Numbered from the stretch's first letter, positions 31,634 through 41,050 are shown. The stretch is DNA of 64,000 nt from Mycobacterium sp. ST-F2 (GCF_001905655.1 NZ_JMHT01000010.1:1-64000), one strand, 5' to 3'. Notes: generated by a model from the letters alone, not told the origin. Program-made: numbers and translations.

Positions 31634-31663
31634 GCCGGCCCGCACGGAACAGATCGGGCCGGC
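31634..31663. terminator. GC-rich hairpin after the cbt operon
   Basis: GCCGGCCCG (31634-31642) and CGGGCCGGC (31655-31663) form a perfect 9-base stem with a 12-base loop. There is no T-tract, so it is a candidate hairpin terminator of the mycobacterial type rather than a classic one. Confidence 0.45.
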
Positions 31664-31739
31664 CATGTTCAGGGCAAGCTCGTCATCGTGCCGTAAGCCA
31701 CTTGCCGAACCAGTTGGTTCGGATTTAGAGTCGGTCCTT

Positions 31740-32207
31740 GTGGACATTGCTACCGCCCGTGCCCGATTCACTGAACTGCGGGGCCACACGAATGTCGATC
31801 CGGCCGAGCTGGACGAAATCTGGGCTGCACTGGAACCGGTTCGCGCCGACGACATGATCGGGAACTGGAAAGGCGACGAGTTCCATACCGGCCACAAGAT
31901 GAACGGCCAACTTCAAGCTGCCCGGTGGTACGGCAAGACGTTCAAGTCGATCAACGACGTCGAGCCCATCGTCTGCTACGACGAAGCGGGACAACTGTTT
32001 TCGAACCGCGACTTGAGTCGCGGTGGAGCGACGTTGTGGGACATCGAGTTTCGCGGCGAGGTGACCGGAACCATGGTCTACGACGGCCAGCCCGTGTTCG
32101 ACCATTTCAAGCGCGTCGACGACGACACCCTGATGGGCATCATGAACGGCAAGCGTCAGCGCGCCGACGGTCAGTTCCTCTACTTCCTCCTCGAACGTGA
32201 CCGGTGA
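31740..32207 (+). CDS. DUF4334/GXWXG domain protein
   Basis: 155 residues. It contains the GxWxG motif as GNWKGDEF (about residue 42), a DUF4334-like C-terminal half, and a FDHFKRVDDDTLMGIMNGK stretch typical of the family. These are small lipocalin-like cytoplasmic proteins of unknown function. I chose GTG 31740. The open frame continues upstream, but those residues do not fit the family. Its stop overlaps the TetR start (GTGA), so it is in an operon with the regulator. Confidence 0.78.
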   Translation: MDIATARARFTELRGHTNVDPAELDEIWAALEPVRADDMIGNWKGDEFHTGHKMNGQLQAARWYGKTFKSINDVEPIVCYDEAGQLFSNRDLSRGGATLWDIEFRGEVTGTMVYDGQPVFDHFKRVDDDTLMGIMNGKRQRADGQFLYFLLERDR

Positions 32208-32794
32208 GAGCCGCTGGGCATGCGACACGTGAGCGCATCATGGCTGCGGCGAAAGCGGAGTTCTCCGCGTTGGGATTCGCCGGCGCCCGGCTGAATCGTA
32301 TTGCGGCCGAAGCGAATGCCAGCAAGGAACGGCTGTACAGCTACTTCCAGGGCAAGCAGGACCTGTTCGAGGCCGTGATCGAGCAGTGGATTCAGGACGC
32401 GCCTTACGACGCCATCTTCAAGCCGGACGACGTTCCCGCGTATGCCGTTGCGCTGTTCGACTACATGGTGGCCGATCCGGTCGGTGCGCGGCTGCAGCGG
32501 TGGATCGAGTTGGAAGCCGCCGGCGGGATGTTCGGAGACCACGTGCTGCGCCGGATTTTCCAGTCCAAGCTGGACCGGATCGCCGAAGCGCAGCGCAGTG
32601 GGATCATCGACCCATCGTGGCGCCCCATGGATCTGCTGGTACTGCTCAACGACATGACCTACGCGCTCGCCGCGGGCGGGTTCGGTATCGACCGCATCGT
32701 CGACCAGCCGCTGTCCCCGGAAACCGTTGCCGTGCGTCGGTCCGCTGCCGCCGAAGCCGCCCGCCGACTGGTTCAGCAGCCCGCCGGTGCCTGA
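32204..32794 (+). CDS. TetR family transcriptional regulator
   Basis: 196 residues. An N-terminal helix-turn-helix domain (about residues 8-55, ending KERLYSYFQGKQDLFEAVI) precedes a C-terminal ligand domain without recognisable family features. GTG start overlapping the upstream gene. The 3' end overlaps the FhuF-like gene by eight bases. It probably controls this three-gene unit, but the ligand is unknown. Confidence 0.88.
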   Translation: MRAAGHATRERIMAAAKAEFSALGFAGARLNRIAAEANASKERLYSYFQGKQDLFEAVIEQWIQDAPYDAIFKPDDVPAYAVALFDYMVADPVGARLQRWIELEAAGGMFGDHVLRRIFQSKLDRIAEAQRSGIIDPSWRPMDLLVLLNDMTYALAAGGFGIDRIVDQPLSPETVAVRRSAAAEAARRLVQQPAGA

Positions 32795-33443
32795 CGACCT
32801 GGCCGGGTTCGGCCCGTTCTTTGCCGCCACGCGGCATCAGGATTCGCCGGCGCCGCCGTGGCGCCCGATGAGCGAGCTGACGGATCCCGACGTGCTGTTC
32901 GCTCGCGTGCAGAAGGTGCGGTCTGCGTTGATGGGCAACGGGGAGCCGGAGATTCGCGTCGCCGCGTCGGTCGCGCACCTCGGGCTGGTGGCGCGGTTGA
33001 TCGCCCCGATGATCGGTGCCGCCGCTCTCGGTGAACCGGTGTCGTGGTCTTTGGCGGACCTGTTCTGGCAGGACCAATTGGGTGGGCCGTATCCGTTGTC
33101 GGTGTCGGCTGCGCCTGCTGGTGGGCGGTCCGCGGTCGAGGCCATCACCGAAGCCTTCGGGCCATTCGGCGTCAGCCCGAAAGTGTTGTGGGGCAATGTG
33201 GGATCGGCCGCCAACAGTGCGGCTCAGCAGATCACCCGGGCGCAGCCCGACTTGGCCGAAACGGCTGCCGCGGCGGCCGACCGGGTGCTCGCCGATCCCC
33301 GGGTCGACGGGGGAGTGCTGCGCTCGGGTCCGGAATTCCGGCGGAACAGCTGCTGCCTGATCTACCAGCTGGCGGGCGACCGGGAGGCGTGCTGCGGCGA
33401 CTGCGTGCTCACCGCACCGGGATCAGGTCGAACGCCTGCTTGA
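32787..33443 (+). CDS. FhuF-like (2Fe-2S) iron reductase
   Basis: 218 residues. The C-terminal end has the FhuF cysteine pattern: CC in NSCCLIYQL, then CCGDC. This pattern binds a [2Fe-2S] cluster in siderophore-iron reductases of the FhuF family. The N-terminal part is weakly conserved. The spacing here is slightly different from E. coli FhuF, and an extra Cys precedes the CGDC. The likely role is reduction of ferric siderophore in the cytosol, by inference. The GTG start at 32787 overlaps TetR by eight bases. It overlaps the convergent lpqF by 35 bases. Confidence 0.78.
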   Translation: MPDDLAGFGPFFAATRHQDSPAPPWRPMSELTDPDVLFARVQKVRSALMGNGEPEIRVAASVAHLGLVARLIAPMIGAAALGEPVSWSLADLFWQDQLGGPYPLSVSAAPAGGRSAVEAITEAFGPFGVSPKVLWGNVGSAANSAAQQITRAQPDLAETAAAAADRVLADPRVDGGVLRSGPEFRRNSCCLIYQLAGDREACCGDCVLTAPGSGRTPA

Positions 33444-34770
33444 TGATGCTCAGCAGCCACTGCGCCGCGGTCTGCCCCTTGAATGTCGGCCAGGTCAACT
33501 GGAAGTTCACCACCCACGGCTGACCGGTGCGGTCGACGGCATACCAGCTGAAACCCAGGTCGCCCGGCAGGTTCCCGCCTTTGGAGCCGAGGTACGGCCA
33601 CTTGTCGCGGTCCAGGTCGATGCCGGCGACCTTCGACATGATGTCGCGCACCGGCGCGGCCGGGCCGGTGGCGGCGGCCTGCACCGCGACATGCTCGCGA
33701 CAGATGTCGGCGGCGCTGCCGTACCACTCGGCCCCGATGCTGGAGGCCGGTGTTCGCGTGCGGTACGGATCCGGTTCGTAGGGGCGTGAACTCACCTGCT
33801 GCAGCAGCGCCGTGCGTTGCGCCTTGTCGCCGTTCTTCCACTGGTCGCGGACATCCGGTTTACCCCAGCCGATGGAGAACAGTTCGTGCATGGTCGGGTA
33901 GGGCGTCAGGCTCGCCGGGTCGTGATGTCCGGCCACGACCAGCGCCTCGTCGACCGCGGCCGGCCCCACCTTGTTGATCAGCATGTCGGTGGCCATGTTG
34001 TCGCTGACCGAGATCATCTGCTGGGCCGCCTCGTGGACCGTCACCTGCGTACCCGGCGCCAGGTTGTCCAGGCCCGCCGAACCGAGCTTCTTGCCCTCGG
34101 CGGTGACGGTGACCTTGTCGTCCCAGCTGAGGGTCCCCGCCGACACCGCTCGCGCAACGGCAAGCAGCACATAGACTTTCATGATCGACGCCAGCGGCAT
34201 CGGCTCGTCCACGTTGGTGCCGGCGACCTTGACGCACTTGCCGTCGACGACCTTGGCGATCTGATACGAGTAGTGCGCGCCGGACTTCGCGATCGCCGCG
34301 TCGACGTCGGCCCAGGACTTGACGGGCGGCGGACGCAGCGAGACCTCCATGCGGTCGACGGTGCCCTTGCTGTCGACGTGTAGCTCGATGTCCTGGTTCA
34401 CGCCGTAGGAGTTGGTGACGTGCAGCGTCGAGTGCCCGGCGCCGATGTCGATGCCCGTGAGCTTGAACGGGCGGTCCCACCAAATCCACTTCATCCGGTA
34501 GGTGATGTCGTCCACCTGATCGGGCGCTGCCAGCGTCTTCACACCGGCCGGCTCGATGGACCAGTCCGAGTTGAGCATGTCCATGGTCTGCCGCGACCGC
34601 ATGCCCTGAGGCGTGCTCATGTCGATCAGCGCACCGTAGGCAGCGCTCGATAGCGGCGGGGCGGCGGCAGGCGTGCTGCAGCCACCGAGGACGACGATGA
34701 CTGCGCCGGCCGTGGCCAGCGCAGTGCGGGTCCTACGCCTGCTGGTCGGAACCAGCAACGTCCAACACAA
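33409..34770 (-). CDS. lpqF: Serine hydrolase lipoprotein LpqF
   Basis: 453-residue lipoprotein with the lipobox LGGC (Cys31). After a lead domain (about residues 40-150) comes a class A beta-lactamase-like serine hydrolase domain: SxxK at S195-K198 (SIMK), SDN at 255-257, and a KGG triad element near residue 400. Outer location and fold suggest a peptidoglycan or beta-lactam hydrolase, though substrate activity is not established. It overlaps mhuD by 38 bases at its 5' end, the same pairing as Rv3593-Rv3592. Confidence 0.88.
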   Translation of the reverse strand: MCWTLLVPTSRRRTRTALATAGAVIVVLGGCSTPAAAPPLSSAAYGALIDMSTPQGMRSRQTMDMLNSDWSIEPAGVKTLAAPDQVDDITYRMKWIWWDRPFKLTGIDIGAGHSTLHVTNSYGVNQDIELHVDSKGTVDRMEVSLRPPPVKSWADVDAAIAKSGAHYSYQIAKVVDGKCVKVAGTNVDEPMPLASIMKVYVLLAVARAVSAGTLSWDDKVTVTAEGKKLGSAGLDNLAPGTQVTVHEAAQQMISVSDNMATDMLINKVGPAAVDEALVVAGHHDPASLTPYPTMHELFSIGWGKPDVRDQWKNGDKAQRTALLQQVSSRPYEPDPYRTRTPASSIGAEWYGSAADICREHVAVQAAATGPAAPVRDIMSKVAGIDLDRDKWPYLGSKGGNLPGDLGFSWYAVDRTGQPWVVNFQLTWPTFKGQTAAQWLLSIIKQAFDLIPVR

Positions 34771-35050
34771 CCTCGAACTCGAGCAGGGATGCGCCGGTGG
34801 CGACGGGGTTGGCCCGCTGCCCGGCGTGCGCCTCGACGGCGGGGCCGGTGGCCCAGGCCTGGAACGCTTCGTCGGACTCCCACGTCGTCACGACGAAGTA
34901 GCGATCCTCGCCCTTGACGGGGCGCAGCAGCTGGAACCCGAGGAAGCCGGGCTGGCCGTCGACGGCGTGAGCACGGTTCGCGAACCGCTTCTCCAATTCC
35001 GGGCCGGCGTTGGGCGGAACTTCGATGGCGTTGATCTTCACCACAGGCAT
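34733..35050 (-). CDS. mhuD: Heme-degrading monooxygenase MhuD
   Basis: 105-residue IsdG-type heme oxygenase that opens heme to mycobilin and releases iron in the cytosol. Catalytic residues of the M. tuberculosis enzyme are all present: Asn7, Trp66 and His75. The N-terminal PVVKINAIEVP matches MhuD closely. It overlaps lpqF on the same strand by 38 bases, so they are co-transcribed. It is divergent from an alpha/beta hydrolase over 42 bases. Confidence 0.93.
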   Translation of the reverse strand: MPVVKINAIEVPPNAGPELEKRFANRAHAVDGQPGFLGFQLLRPVKGEDRYFVVTTWESDEAFQAWATGPAVEAHAGQRANPVATGASLLEFEVVLDVAGSDQQA

Positions 35051-35092
35051 GTGGTTCAGGTTACCGCGCTAGTCGACAGGCAGGATGGGGCC

Positions 35093-35851
35093 ATGACGAC
35101 CGACCTGCTCACCGCCCGCGGCGGCGCCGGCGAGCCGATTGTGCTGGTGCACGGATTGATGGGCCGCGGTACGACGTGGGACCGGCAGCTGCCGTGGTTG
35201 ACCGAACTGGGCGAGGTCTACACCTACGACGCGCCGTGGCACCGCGGCCGCGATGTCCCCGATTCCGAGGCCATCAGCACCGAGCGCTTCGTCGCCGACC
35301 TGGCCGACGCGGTCGGCTCGCTGGGGCGTCCGGCGCGGTTGATCGGGCACTCGATGGGCGGGCTGCACAGCTGGTGCCTGGCTGCGGCCCATCCGGAACT
35401 GGTCACCGCGCTGGTGGTCGAGGACATGGCCGCGGATTTCGTCGGCTTCACCATCGGCGCCTGGGACCCGTGGACCCACTCGATTCCCGTCGAATTCGAT
35501 TCGGCGCAGCAGGTTTTCGATCTGTTCGGACCTATCGCCGGCCAGTACTTCCTGGACGCGTTCGACCGCACCGAGACCGGCTGGCGGCTGCACGGCGAGG
35601 CCGGGCACTGGGTCGCGATCGCCGCGGAGTGGGGCACTCGGGACTACTGGCAGCAGTGGGCCGCGGTGCGGGTGCCGACGCTGCTCATCGAAGCCGGCAA
35701 CGGGGTCGCGCCGCCCGGACAGATGCGCAAGATGGCCGAAATCGGCTATCAGACAACATATCTGGAGGTTCCGGGCGCCGGTCACCTGGTACACGACGAC
35801 GATCCGGACGCCTACCGCCGCGCGGTCGAGGGTTTCCTCGCGTCCGTGTGA
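35093..35851 (+). CDS. Alpha/beta hydrolase
   Basis: 252 residues. The classic fold has HGLMG (oxyanion), nucleophile Ser in GHSMGG, and His in GAGHLVHDDDP. It is the Rv3591c equivalent, and its substrate is unknown. ATG 35093 was preferred to starts further upstream that would run into mhuD on the other strand. The stop directly abuts the convergent small membrane protein gene. Confidence 0.87.
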   Translation: MTTDLLTARGGAGEPIVLVHGLMGRGTTWDRQLPWLTELGEVYTYDAPWHRGRDVPDSEAISTERFVADLADAVGSLGRPARLIGHSMGGLHSWCLAAAHPELVTALVVEDMAADFVGFTIGAWDPWTHSIPVEFDSAQQVFDLFGPIAGQYFLDAFDRTETGWRLHGEAGHWVAIAAEWGTRDYWQQWAAVRVPTLLIEAGNGVAPPGQMRKMAEIGYQTTYLEVPGAGHLVHDDDPDAYRRAVEGFLASV

Positions 35852-36061
35852 CTACTCGAATCGGGAGCGCACCGCGGCGAGGTCGTGCACGGCGCGGTCC
35901 AGGTCCCGGGAGTCTCCTACGTCGGTCCAGTTGAAGTTGCCGAAACCATTGCGCGCACCGGGATTTCGGGTGATGGCGCTCAGCGCGGCGCCGAGTGCGA
36001 ATGGGGCGACCATGATCGCGATCATCGCGATCAGGGTCAGGACGGTGTTCATGTCTTTCAT
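35852..36061 (-). CDS. Small single-span membrane protein
   Basis: 69 residues. One membrane segment (about 8-30) is followed by a short polar tail containing a DxxDLDRAVHDL stretch. It starts at ATG 36061 or at a second ATG nine bases later. No family is recognised. Its stop is adjacent to the hydrolase stop on the other strand. Plausible, but size and lack of a known family keep it tentative. Confidence 0.55.
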   Translation of the reverse strand: MKDMNTVLTLIAMIAIMVAPFALGAALSAITRNPGARNGFGNFNWTDVGDSRDLDRAVHDLAAVRSRFE

Positions 36062-36124
36062 TCTCGGTTCGCGGGCAACCGAATAAACAGTGGCAGTACT
36101 GACGGCATTCGATAAAATACAGCC

Positions 36125-37099
36125 ATGATCAAGAGTGTCTCGGTCCTGGTGATGGACGGGGTCGCACCGTTCGAGTTCGGAGTGGTGTGCGAGGTGTTCG
36201 GCATCGACCGGTCGGGTGACGGCGTGCCGAACTTCGATTTCAAGGTGTGCGGTCCGGAGGCCGGGCGGCCGGTGCGCACGTCGGTCGGTGCGTCACTGAT
36301 CCCTGATCACGGGTTCGACCAGCTCCTGGGCGTCGACCTCGTCGCAATTCCGGCGGTGGCGGGTCCGGGCTATCCGCAATCGGCGCTGGACGCCGTGCGT
36401 AATGCCGCGGACTCCGGTTCGATCATCCTGACCATCTGCTCAGGGGTGTTCGTTGCCGGCGCCGCGGGGCTGCTCGACGGTCGTGCGTGCACCACGCACT
36501 GGATGCACGCGGACAAGCTGGCCCGCATGTTTCCCACTGCCCGCGTCGATCGTGACGTGCTGTTCGTCGACGACGGAAATCTCATCACCAGCGCGGGGAC
36601 GGCTGCCGGTATCGACGCCTGCCTGCACCTGGTGCGCCGTGAGATGGGTAGCGAGATCACCAACAAGATCGCGCGCCGCATGGTGGTGCCGCCACAGCGC
36701 GAGGGCGGGCAGCGGCAGTTCATCGAGCAGCCCATCCCGGTGCGGTGCTCGGAAGGCTTTGCGCCACATCTGGATTGGATTCTGACCAACCTGCGTCAAC
36801 CGCACACGGTGGCCAGCCTGGCCAAGCGGGCGAGCATGTCGGGCCGCACCTTTGCGCGGCGGTTCGTGGAGGAGACGGGCCGGACGCCCATGCAGTGGGT
36901 CACCGATCAGCGGGTGCTCTACGCGCGAAGGTTGCTGGAGGAGACGGACCTCGATGTGGACCGGGTGGCCGACAAGGCCGGATTCGGTACCGCGACTCTG
37001 CTGCGGCACCATTTCCGGCGCGTTGTCGGCGTCAATCCGTCGGATTACCGGCGGCGCTTTGCCTGCCCCAATTTGGTTGCGGCACAACCGATCGACTAG
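36125..37099 (+). CDS. GlxA-type AraC family regulator
   Basis: 324 residues. An N-terminal DJ-1/PfpI-like class I amidotransferase domain (about residues 1-180) keeps a Cys in TICSGVF but is likely non-catalytic. A C-terminal AraC-type double helix-turn-helix follows (about 225-310, ending PSDYRRRF). These regulators respond to small metabolites, and none is identifiable here. The upstream 63 bases are AT-rich around GATAAAAT and probably hold the -10. It overlaps the convergent secreted-protein gene by four bases. Confidence 0.88.
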   Translation: MIKSVSVLVMDGVAPFEFGVVCEVFGIDRSGDGVPNFDFKVCGPEAGRPVRTSVGASLIPDHGFDQLLGVDLVAIPAVAGPGYPQSALDAVRNAADSGSIILTICSGVFVAGAAGLLDGRACTTHWMHADKLARMFPTARVDRDVLFVDDGNLITSAGTAAGIDACLHLVRREMGSEITNKIARRMVVPPQREGGQRQFIEQPIPVRCSEGFAPHLDWILTNLRQPHTVASLAKRASMSGRTFARRFVEETGRTPMQWVTDQRVLYARRLLEETDLDVDRVADKAGFGTATLLRHHFRRVVGVNPSDYRRRFACPNLVAAQPID

Positions 37100-37440
37100 T
37101 CCTGTGGCTGGCACGACACGTTGACGTGCACGGTGTCGAACTGTCCGGAGTTGATCCGGTGACCCTTGCTGTCGAAGTTGGTGCCGGACAACCCGTGTAC
37201 GTCCGTGACCGAGCACTGCGACAGAGGCGCGGTGTTGTTCTTGTTGAGCTGGACGTGATACCCCCGGGCCTGCAGCTCGTTGATGGTTTCGACTGCTGAG
37301 CCGCCGCCGGTGGGCATTGCTGATGCCGTGGCCGGGGCGATGGCCACGGCGGCAAATGCGGCCGCGGCGGCTCCGGCGATAACGAGGCCGCGTCGGTAGT
37401 TGTTTGCTTTCTGTTCACCTGAAATTCGGTATGCGGTCAT
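37096..37440 (-). CDS. Putative secreted protein
   Basis: 114 residues. An N-terminal basic stretch, hydrophobic core and ASA cleavage site near residue 41 make a signal peptide. The mature part has two cysteines (QCSV and SCQP), probably one disulfide. Such short mycobacterial exported proteins with SxxETINxLxxxGYxV (here SAVETINELQARGYHV) are common, and their function is unknown. The stop overlaps the GlxA-type gene by four bases. Confidence 0.75.
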   Translation of the reverse strand: MTAYRISGEQKANNYRRGLVIAGAAAAAFAAVAIAPATASAMPTGGGSAVETINELQARGYHVQLNKNNTAPLSQCSVTDVHGLSGTNFDSKGHRINSGQFDTVHVNVSCQPQD

Positions 37441-37507
37441 GCTTCCGTTCTAGCCAAGGATCACGGCGCGTGGTAGGAACTCATGCCGTTCTCATGGAAA
37501 CGGGGTT

Positions 37508-38395
37508 TCAGCGCTCGCCCTCACCGGCCAGCGCATACCGATCGTCGGCGGTTTGCTCGATCAGGCCGTCGATCAGCAGTGAGTCCAACGCCCGGTCGCG
37601 TTGCGCGGGATCGGTGAGCCACGCCACATCCAATTGCGCCCGCGTCACCGGAGTTGCACTGCCGCGCAAGACATCCAGCAACCGGCCGCGGACCTGCCGA
37701 TCGGTGCCTGCGTATTTCTGCACGGGCCGAGTGGGCGCATCCACCTCCGGGTGGCCGGCGTTCCGCCAGGCGCACGCGGTCAGCGGGCAGATCCCGCATT
37801 TCGGCGCCCGGGCGGTACAGATGATGGCTCCGAGTTCCATCAGCGCAGCCGAAAACACATGCGCCGTGCCATCTTTGGGCAGAAGGGCGGCGACGTCGTC
37901 CAGATCCCGGGCACGTGCCGGGGTATCGGCCACACCGCGCACGGTGCGTGCCACCACCCGGCGGACATTGGTATCGACCACCGGGACGTCCTGCTGATAG
38001 GCGAAACAGGCGACGGCCCTTGCGGTGTAGGCACCGATGCCCGGCAGTGTCAGCAGGGTCTCGACGTCGCGGGGCACCTCACCGCCGTGCTCGGTGCTGA
38101 TGACTTCGGCGCATTCGTGTAACCGCTTGGCGCGGCGCGGATAACCCAATTTGCCCCAGGCCCGCAGCACGTCCGCGGCGCCGGCTGCGGCGGTCGCGGA
38201 CGGGGTGGGCCAGCGGGCGATCCAGTCGCGCCAGATAGGTTCGACCCGCGACACCGGGGTCTGCTGCAACATGAATTCACTGACCAGGATTTGCCACGCG
38301 GTCACATGCGGGGCGCGCCATGGCAGGTCCCGCTGGGCGGTGCGGTACCAGCCGAGAAGCTCGTCGGCGGGGATGAGAATTTGCCCTGAACTCAT
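37508..38395 (-). CDS. mutY: A/G-specific adenine glycosylase
   Basis: Removes adenine mispaired with 8-oxoguanine. 295 residues. Catalytic Glu40 lies in SEFMLQQTP. The helix-hairpin-helix is LPGIGAYTARA (118-128), and catalytic Asp141 lies in VVDTNVRRV. The [4Fe-4S] cysteines are C193, C200, C203 and C208. The start ATG 38395 gives the family N-terminus, and longer frames extend into the canB promoter. It has a short C-terminal 8-oxoG recognition domain, as in M. tuberculosis Rv3589. Confidence 0.95.
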   Translation of the reverse strand: MSSGQILIPADELLGWYRTAQRDLPWRAPHVTAWQILVSEFMLQQTPVSRVEPIWRDWIARWPTPSATAAAGAADVLRAWGKLGYPRRAKRLHECAEVISTEHGGEVPRDVETLLTLPGIGAYTARAVACFAYQQDVPVVDTNVRRVVARTVRGVADTPARARDLDDVAALLPKDGTAHVFSAALMELGAIICTARAPKCGICPLTACAWRNAGHPEVDAPTRPVQKYAGTDRQVRGRLLDVLRGSATPVTRAQLDVAWLTDPAQRDRALDSLLIDGLIEQTADDRYALAGEGER

Positions 38396-38432
38396 TGCGC
38401 CGCGGCTATGTGAACAGGGCAGAATGAGCGGC

Positions 38433-39050
38433 ATGCCCAACTCGAACCCGATAAACGCCTGGAAAGCACTCAGAGAGGGTAACGACCGATTCGTTGCCGG
38501 CGAGTCGCTGCACCCCAGCCAGAGCATCGAGCGCCGTGCCGAGCTGACCGGCGGGCAGAAGCCGACCGCCGTGCTCTTCGGTTGCGCCGACAGCCGCGTC
38601 GCCGCCGAGATCATCTTCGATCAGGGCCTAGGCGACATGTTCGTGGTGCGCACCGCCGGCCACGTCCTGGATTCCGCGGTGATCGGATCCATCGAGTACG
38701 CCGTGGCGATCCTCGAGGTACCGCTGATCGTGGTGCTCGGCCACGACAGCTGTGGGGCGGTGAAGGCCACCATCACGGCTCTGGACGACGGCGCGGTGCC
38801 GGGCGGATTTGTCCGGGACATCGTGGAGCGCGTGACGCCGTCCATCCTGGTCGGCCGCCGCGAGGGACTCTCTGAGGTCGACGAGCTCGAGGCCAAGCAC
38901 GTCAACGAGACGGTGCGCCTGCTGAGCGAGCGGTCCAACGTGATCGCCGACAAGCTGAACTCGGGCAAGGTCGCCATCGTCGGCGCCACCTACCACTTGG
39001 CCGAGGGGCGCGTGACCAAGCGCGACCACGTCGGCGACATCGGGGAGTAA
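38433..39050 (+). CDS. canB: Beta-carbonic anhydrase
   Basis: Interconverts CO2 and bicarbonate. 205 residues. Zinc ligands are C51, H104 and C107, with the Asp53-Arg55 dyad (CADSR, HDSC). I chose ATG 38433 by similarity to mycobacterial CanB, which starts MPNxNP. An ATG nine bases earlier is possible. It is divergent from mutY over only 37 bases, so both promoters must overlap. Equivalent to Rv3588c. Confidence 0.94.
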   Translation: MPNSNPINAWKALREGNDRFVAGESLHPSQSIERRAELTGGQKPTAVLFGCADSRVAAEIIFDQGLGDMFVVRTAGHVLDSAVIGSIEYAVAILEVPLIVVLGHDSCGAVKATITALDDGAVPGGFVRDIVERVTPSILVGRREGLSEVDELEAKHVNETVRLLSERSNVIADKLNSGKVAIVGATYHLAEGRVTKRDHVGDIGE

Positions 39051-39125
39051 CCAGAGGCCCAGTTCACAGACGACACGCCGCACCGGGTCAGGGCGCACCA
39101 CGTTTTGTGCCCTTACCGTGACAAT

Positions 39126-39926
39126 GTGCCGGATCTAGAACCACATGGCCCGCTGCCATCCCAGATCTATTGGCGACGGCGGATGCTGGCCATCGGTGTC
39201 GGCGCGGTCGTCGTGCTCCTGGTCGTGATCATCGGGGTAGTGGTCTTCAGCAACAGCACGGGCGATTCCAAACAGACTCAGCCCACCGCGAAGACGTCGA
39301 CGTCCGCGACCCCGCTGCCGGGTGAGACGCCCGGGGTGAAGAGTCCGATCGCACCGCCGCCGAACGCGTCTCCGGCCCCGACGCCCACGCCGACCACCGC
39401 GGTCACCCCGCCGCCGGTGCTGAAGGCGGGCGACGACTGCCCGGACACCACGCTGGCGGCCAAGGGCATCACCAACCAGCCCACCTACGTCATCGGCGAT
39501 CAGCCGAAGTTCACCATGGTGGTCACCAACATCGGCCTGGTCGAGTGCAAGCGTGACGTCGGCGCCGCCGTACTCGCCGCCTACGTCTACTCGCTGGACA
39601 ACAACCGGCTGTGGTCCAACCTCGACTGCGCGCCGTCGAACGAGACCCTGGTCCGGGGCTTCAAGCCGGGCGAGCAGGTGACCACCGAGGTGACCTGGAC
39701 GGGTATGGGCTCGGCGCCCAACTGCCCGCTGCCGCGTCAGGCCATCGGGCCGGGCACCTACAACCTGGTCGTCCAGCTCGGCAATCTGCGGTCGGCTCCG
39801 GTGCCGTTCGTCCTGTCCGAGGCGCACCAGCCCGGACCGGGTGAGCCGCCGGCGGGCGAAGCACCGCCGCCGCCACCGGCCGCACCTGTTCCCGGCGAGC
39901 CCACGCCGCCCGGACCGGCCAACTGA
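39126..39926 (+). CDS. Membrane-anchored protein with Pro-rich linker
   Basis: 266 residues (Rv3587c equivalent). An N-terminal membrane anchor (about residues 21-43) is followed by a Thr/Pro-rich linker (to about 105). A compact C-terminal exported domain has four cysteines (DDCPD, VECKR, LDCAP, PNCPL). A Pro-rich tail ends it. The start at GTG 39126 puts the anchor near the N-terminus. Function unknown. Its stop is two bases before the convergent disA stop. Confidence 0.82.
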   Translation: MPDLEPHGPLPSQIYWRRRMLAIGVGAVVVLLVVIIGVVVFSNSTGDSKQTQPTAKTSTSATPLPGETPGVKSPIAPPPNASPAPTPTPTTAVTPPPVLKAGDDCPDTTLAAKGITNQPTYVIGDQPKFTMVVTNIGLVECKRDVGAAVLAAYVYSLDNNRLWSNLDCAPSNETLVRGFKPGEQVTTEVTWTGMGSAPNCPLPRQAIGPGTYNLVVQLGNLRSAPVPFVLSEAHQPGPGEPPAGEAPPPPPAAPVPGEPTPPGPAN

Positions 39927-39928
39927 TC

Positions 39929-41050
39929 TCAGGCCAGCCGGTCGGCGATCGTCGACTCGGCCAGTAGCGACAGCCCTTCACGGATGTGCCGGGCCCACAT
40001 GGACCCGATGCCCTCCACCGACTGCAGGTCGTCGGCGCTCGCGGCCAGCAGGCCCTGCAGCGATCCGAACGAGCGCACCAGCAGGTCGACGTGTGCGAAC
40101 TGCAGCCGCGGAATGCCCGCCATGGCCCGGTAGCCGCGCGAACTCATCGCCGAATCCTGTGCCTCGGGCGTCGACGGGTAGCCGAAAACCCTTGCCAGCG
40201 TGGTGAAGTCGAGCAGCTCGTTGTCGCTCAGTGCGTCGAGCTCTTCGAGCGTCGCGGTCACCTGGTCGGCCGTCGGCGGGTCGGGGTTGGCGTGGTAGTC
40301 GCGGACGATCAGTTCACGGGCAGCGTCGTTGTCGCCGACCAATTCGTCGAGCTGGAGCTTGAGCTGCCGGCCGTCGGTACCGAGCTCGACCACGTCGGCA
40401 TCGATCTCCAGGCTGATCCGGCGGACCATCTCCATGCGCTGTACGACGGTCATGACGTCCCGCAGTGTCACGAAGTCCTCGATCTCGGCCATCGAAAGCT
40501 GCTTGCTGACCTCGTCGAGCCGGAACTTGTAGCGCTCCAGCGTGGCGATGGTCTGGTTGGCGCGGGACAGGATGGTCGCCGATTCCGGGACGACGTGCCG
40601 CTCACCGGCCACGTACACGGTCACGATGCTCATCGAGTGGCTGACGGACACCACCGGGAAACCGGTCTGGATGGCAGCACGTTCGGCCGAGCGGTGCCGG
40701 GTGCCGGATTCGTCGGTGGGGATCGACGGATCGGGCACCAGCTGCACATTGGCCCGCAGGATGCGGGTGAGATCGCTGGAGAGCACCACCGCGCCGTCCA
40801 TCTTCGACAGCTCCCGCAGCCGGGTCGGTGCGAACCGCACGTCCAGCGGGAAGCCACCATCGCAGATGGCTTCGACGCTGTCGTCGTAGCCCAGCACGAT
40901 CAGGCCGCCGGTGCGGCCGCGCAGGATGCGTTCCAGGCCGTCCCGCAGAGGAGTGCCGGGCGCCAGCTTGCCCAGCGTCTCGCGCAGCGTCGGCCGGGTC
41001 AGATGCACCACGTTGCCGCGCCCGGCCCGGGTTCCTGCTTTCACCGACAT
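39929..41050 (-). CDS. disA: DNA integrity scanning diadenylate cyclase
   Basis: Makes cyclic di-AMP from two ATP and scans DNA for branched structures. 373 residues. The DAC domain has DGA at 85-87 and RHR at 118-120 (GTRHRS). A linker follows, and a C-terminal helix-hairpin-helix domain (about 320-345, [16 protein letters not shown]) binds DNA. It is 15 bases after radA on the same strand, the known pair whose products interact in Mycobacterium. Equivalent to Rv3586. Confidence 0.96.
   Translation of the reverse strand: MSVKAGTRAGRGNVVHLTRPTLRETLGKLAPGTPLRDGLERILRGRTGGLIVLGYDDSVEAICDGGFPLDVRFAPTRLRELSKMDGAVVLSSDLTRILRANVQLVPDPSIPTDESGTRHRSAERAAIQTGFPVVSVSHSMSIVTVYVAGERHVVPESATILSRANQTIATLERYKFRLDEVSKQLSMAEIEDFVTLRDVMTVVQRMEMVRRISLEIDADVVELGTDGRQLKLQLDELVGDNDAARELIVRDYHANPDPPTADQVTATLEELDALSDNELLDFTTLARVFGYPSTPEAQDSAMSSRGYRAMAGIPRLQFAHVDLLVRSFGSLQGLLAASADDLQSVEGIGSMWARHIREGLSLLAESTIADRLA

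Noticed and set aside
35051..35092. Iron-box (IdeR) in front of mhuD
   Set aside because: TTCAGGTTACC gives only one weak half-site and no inverted second half.
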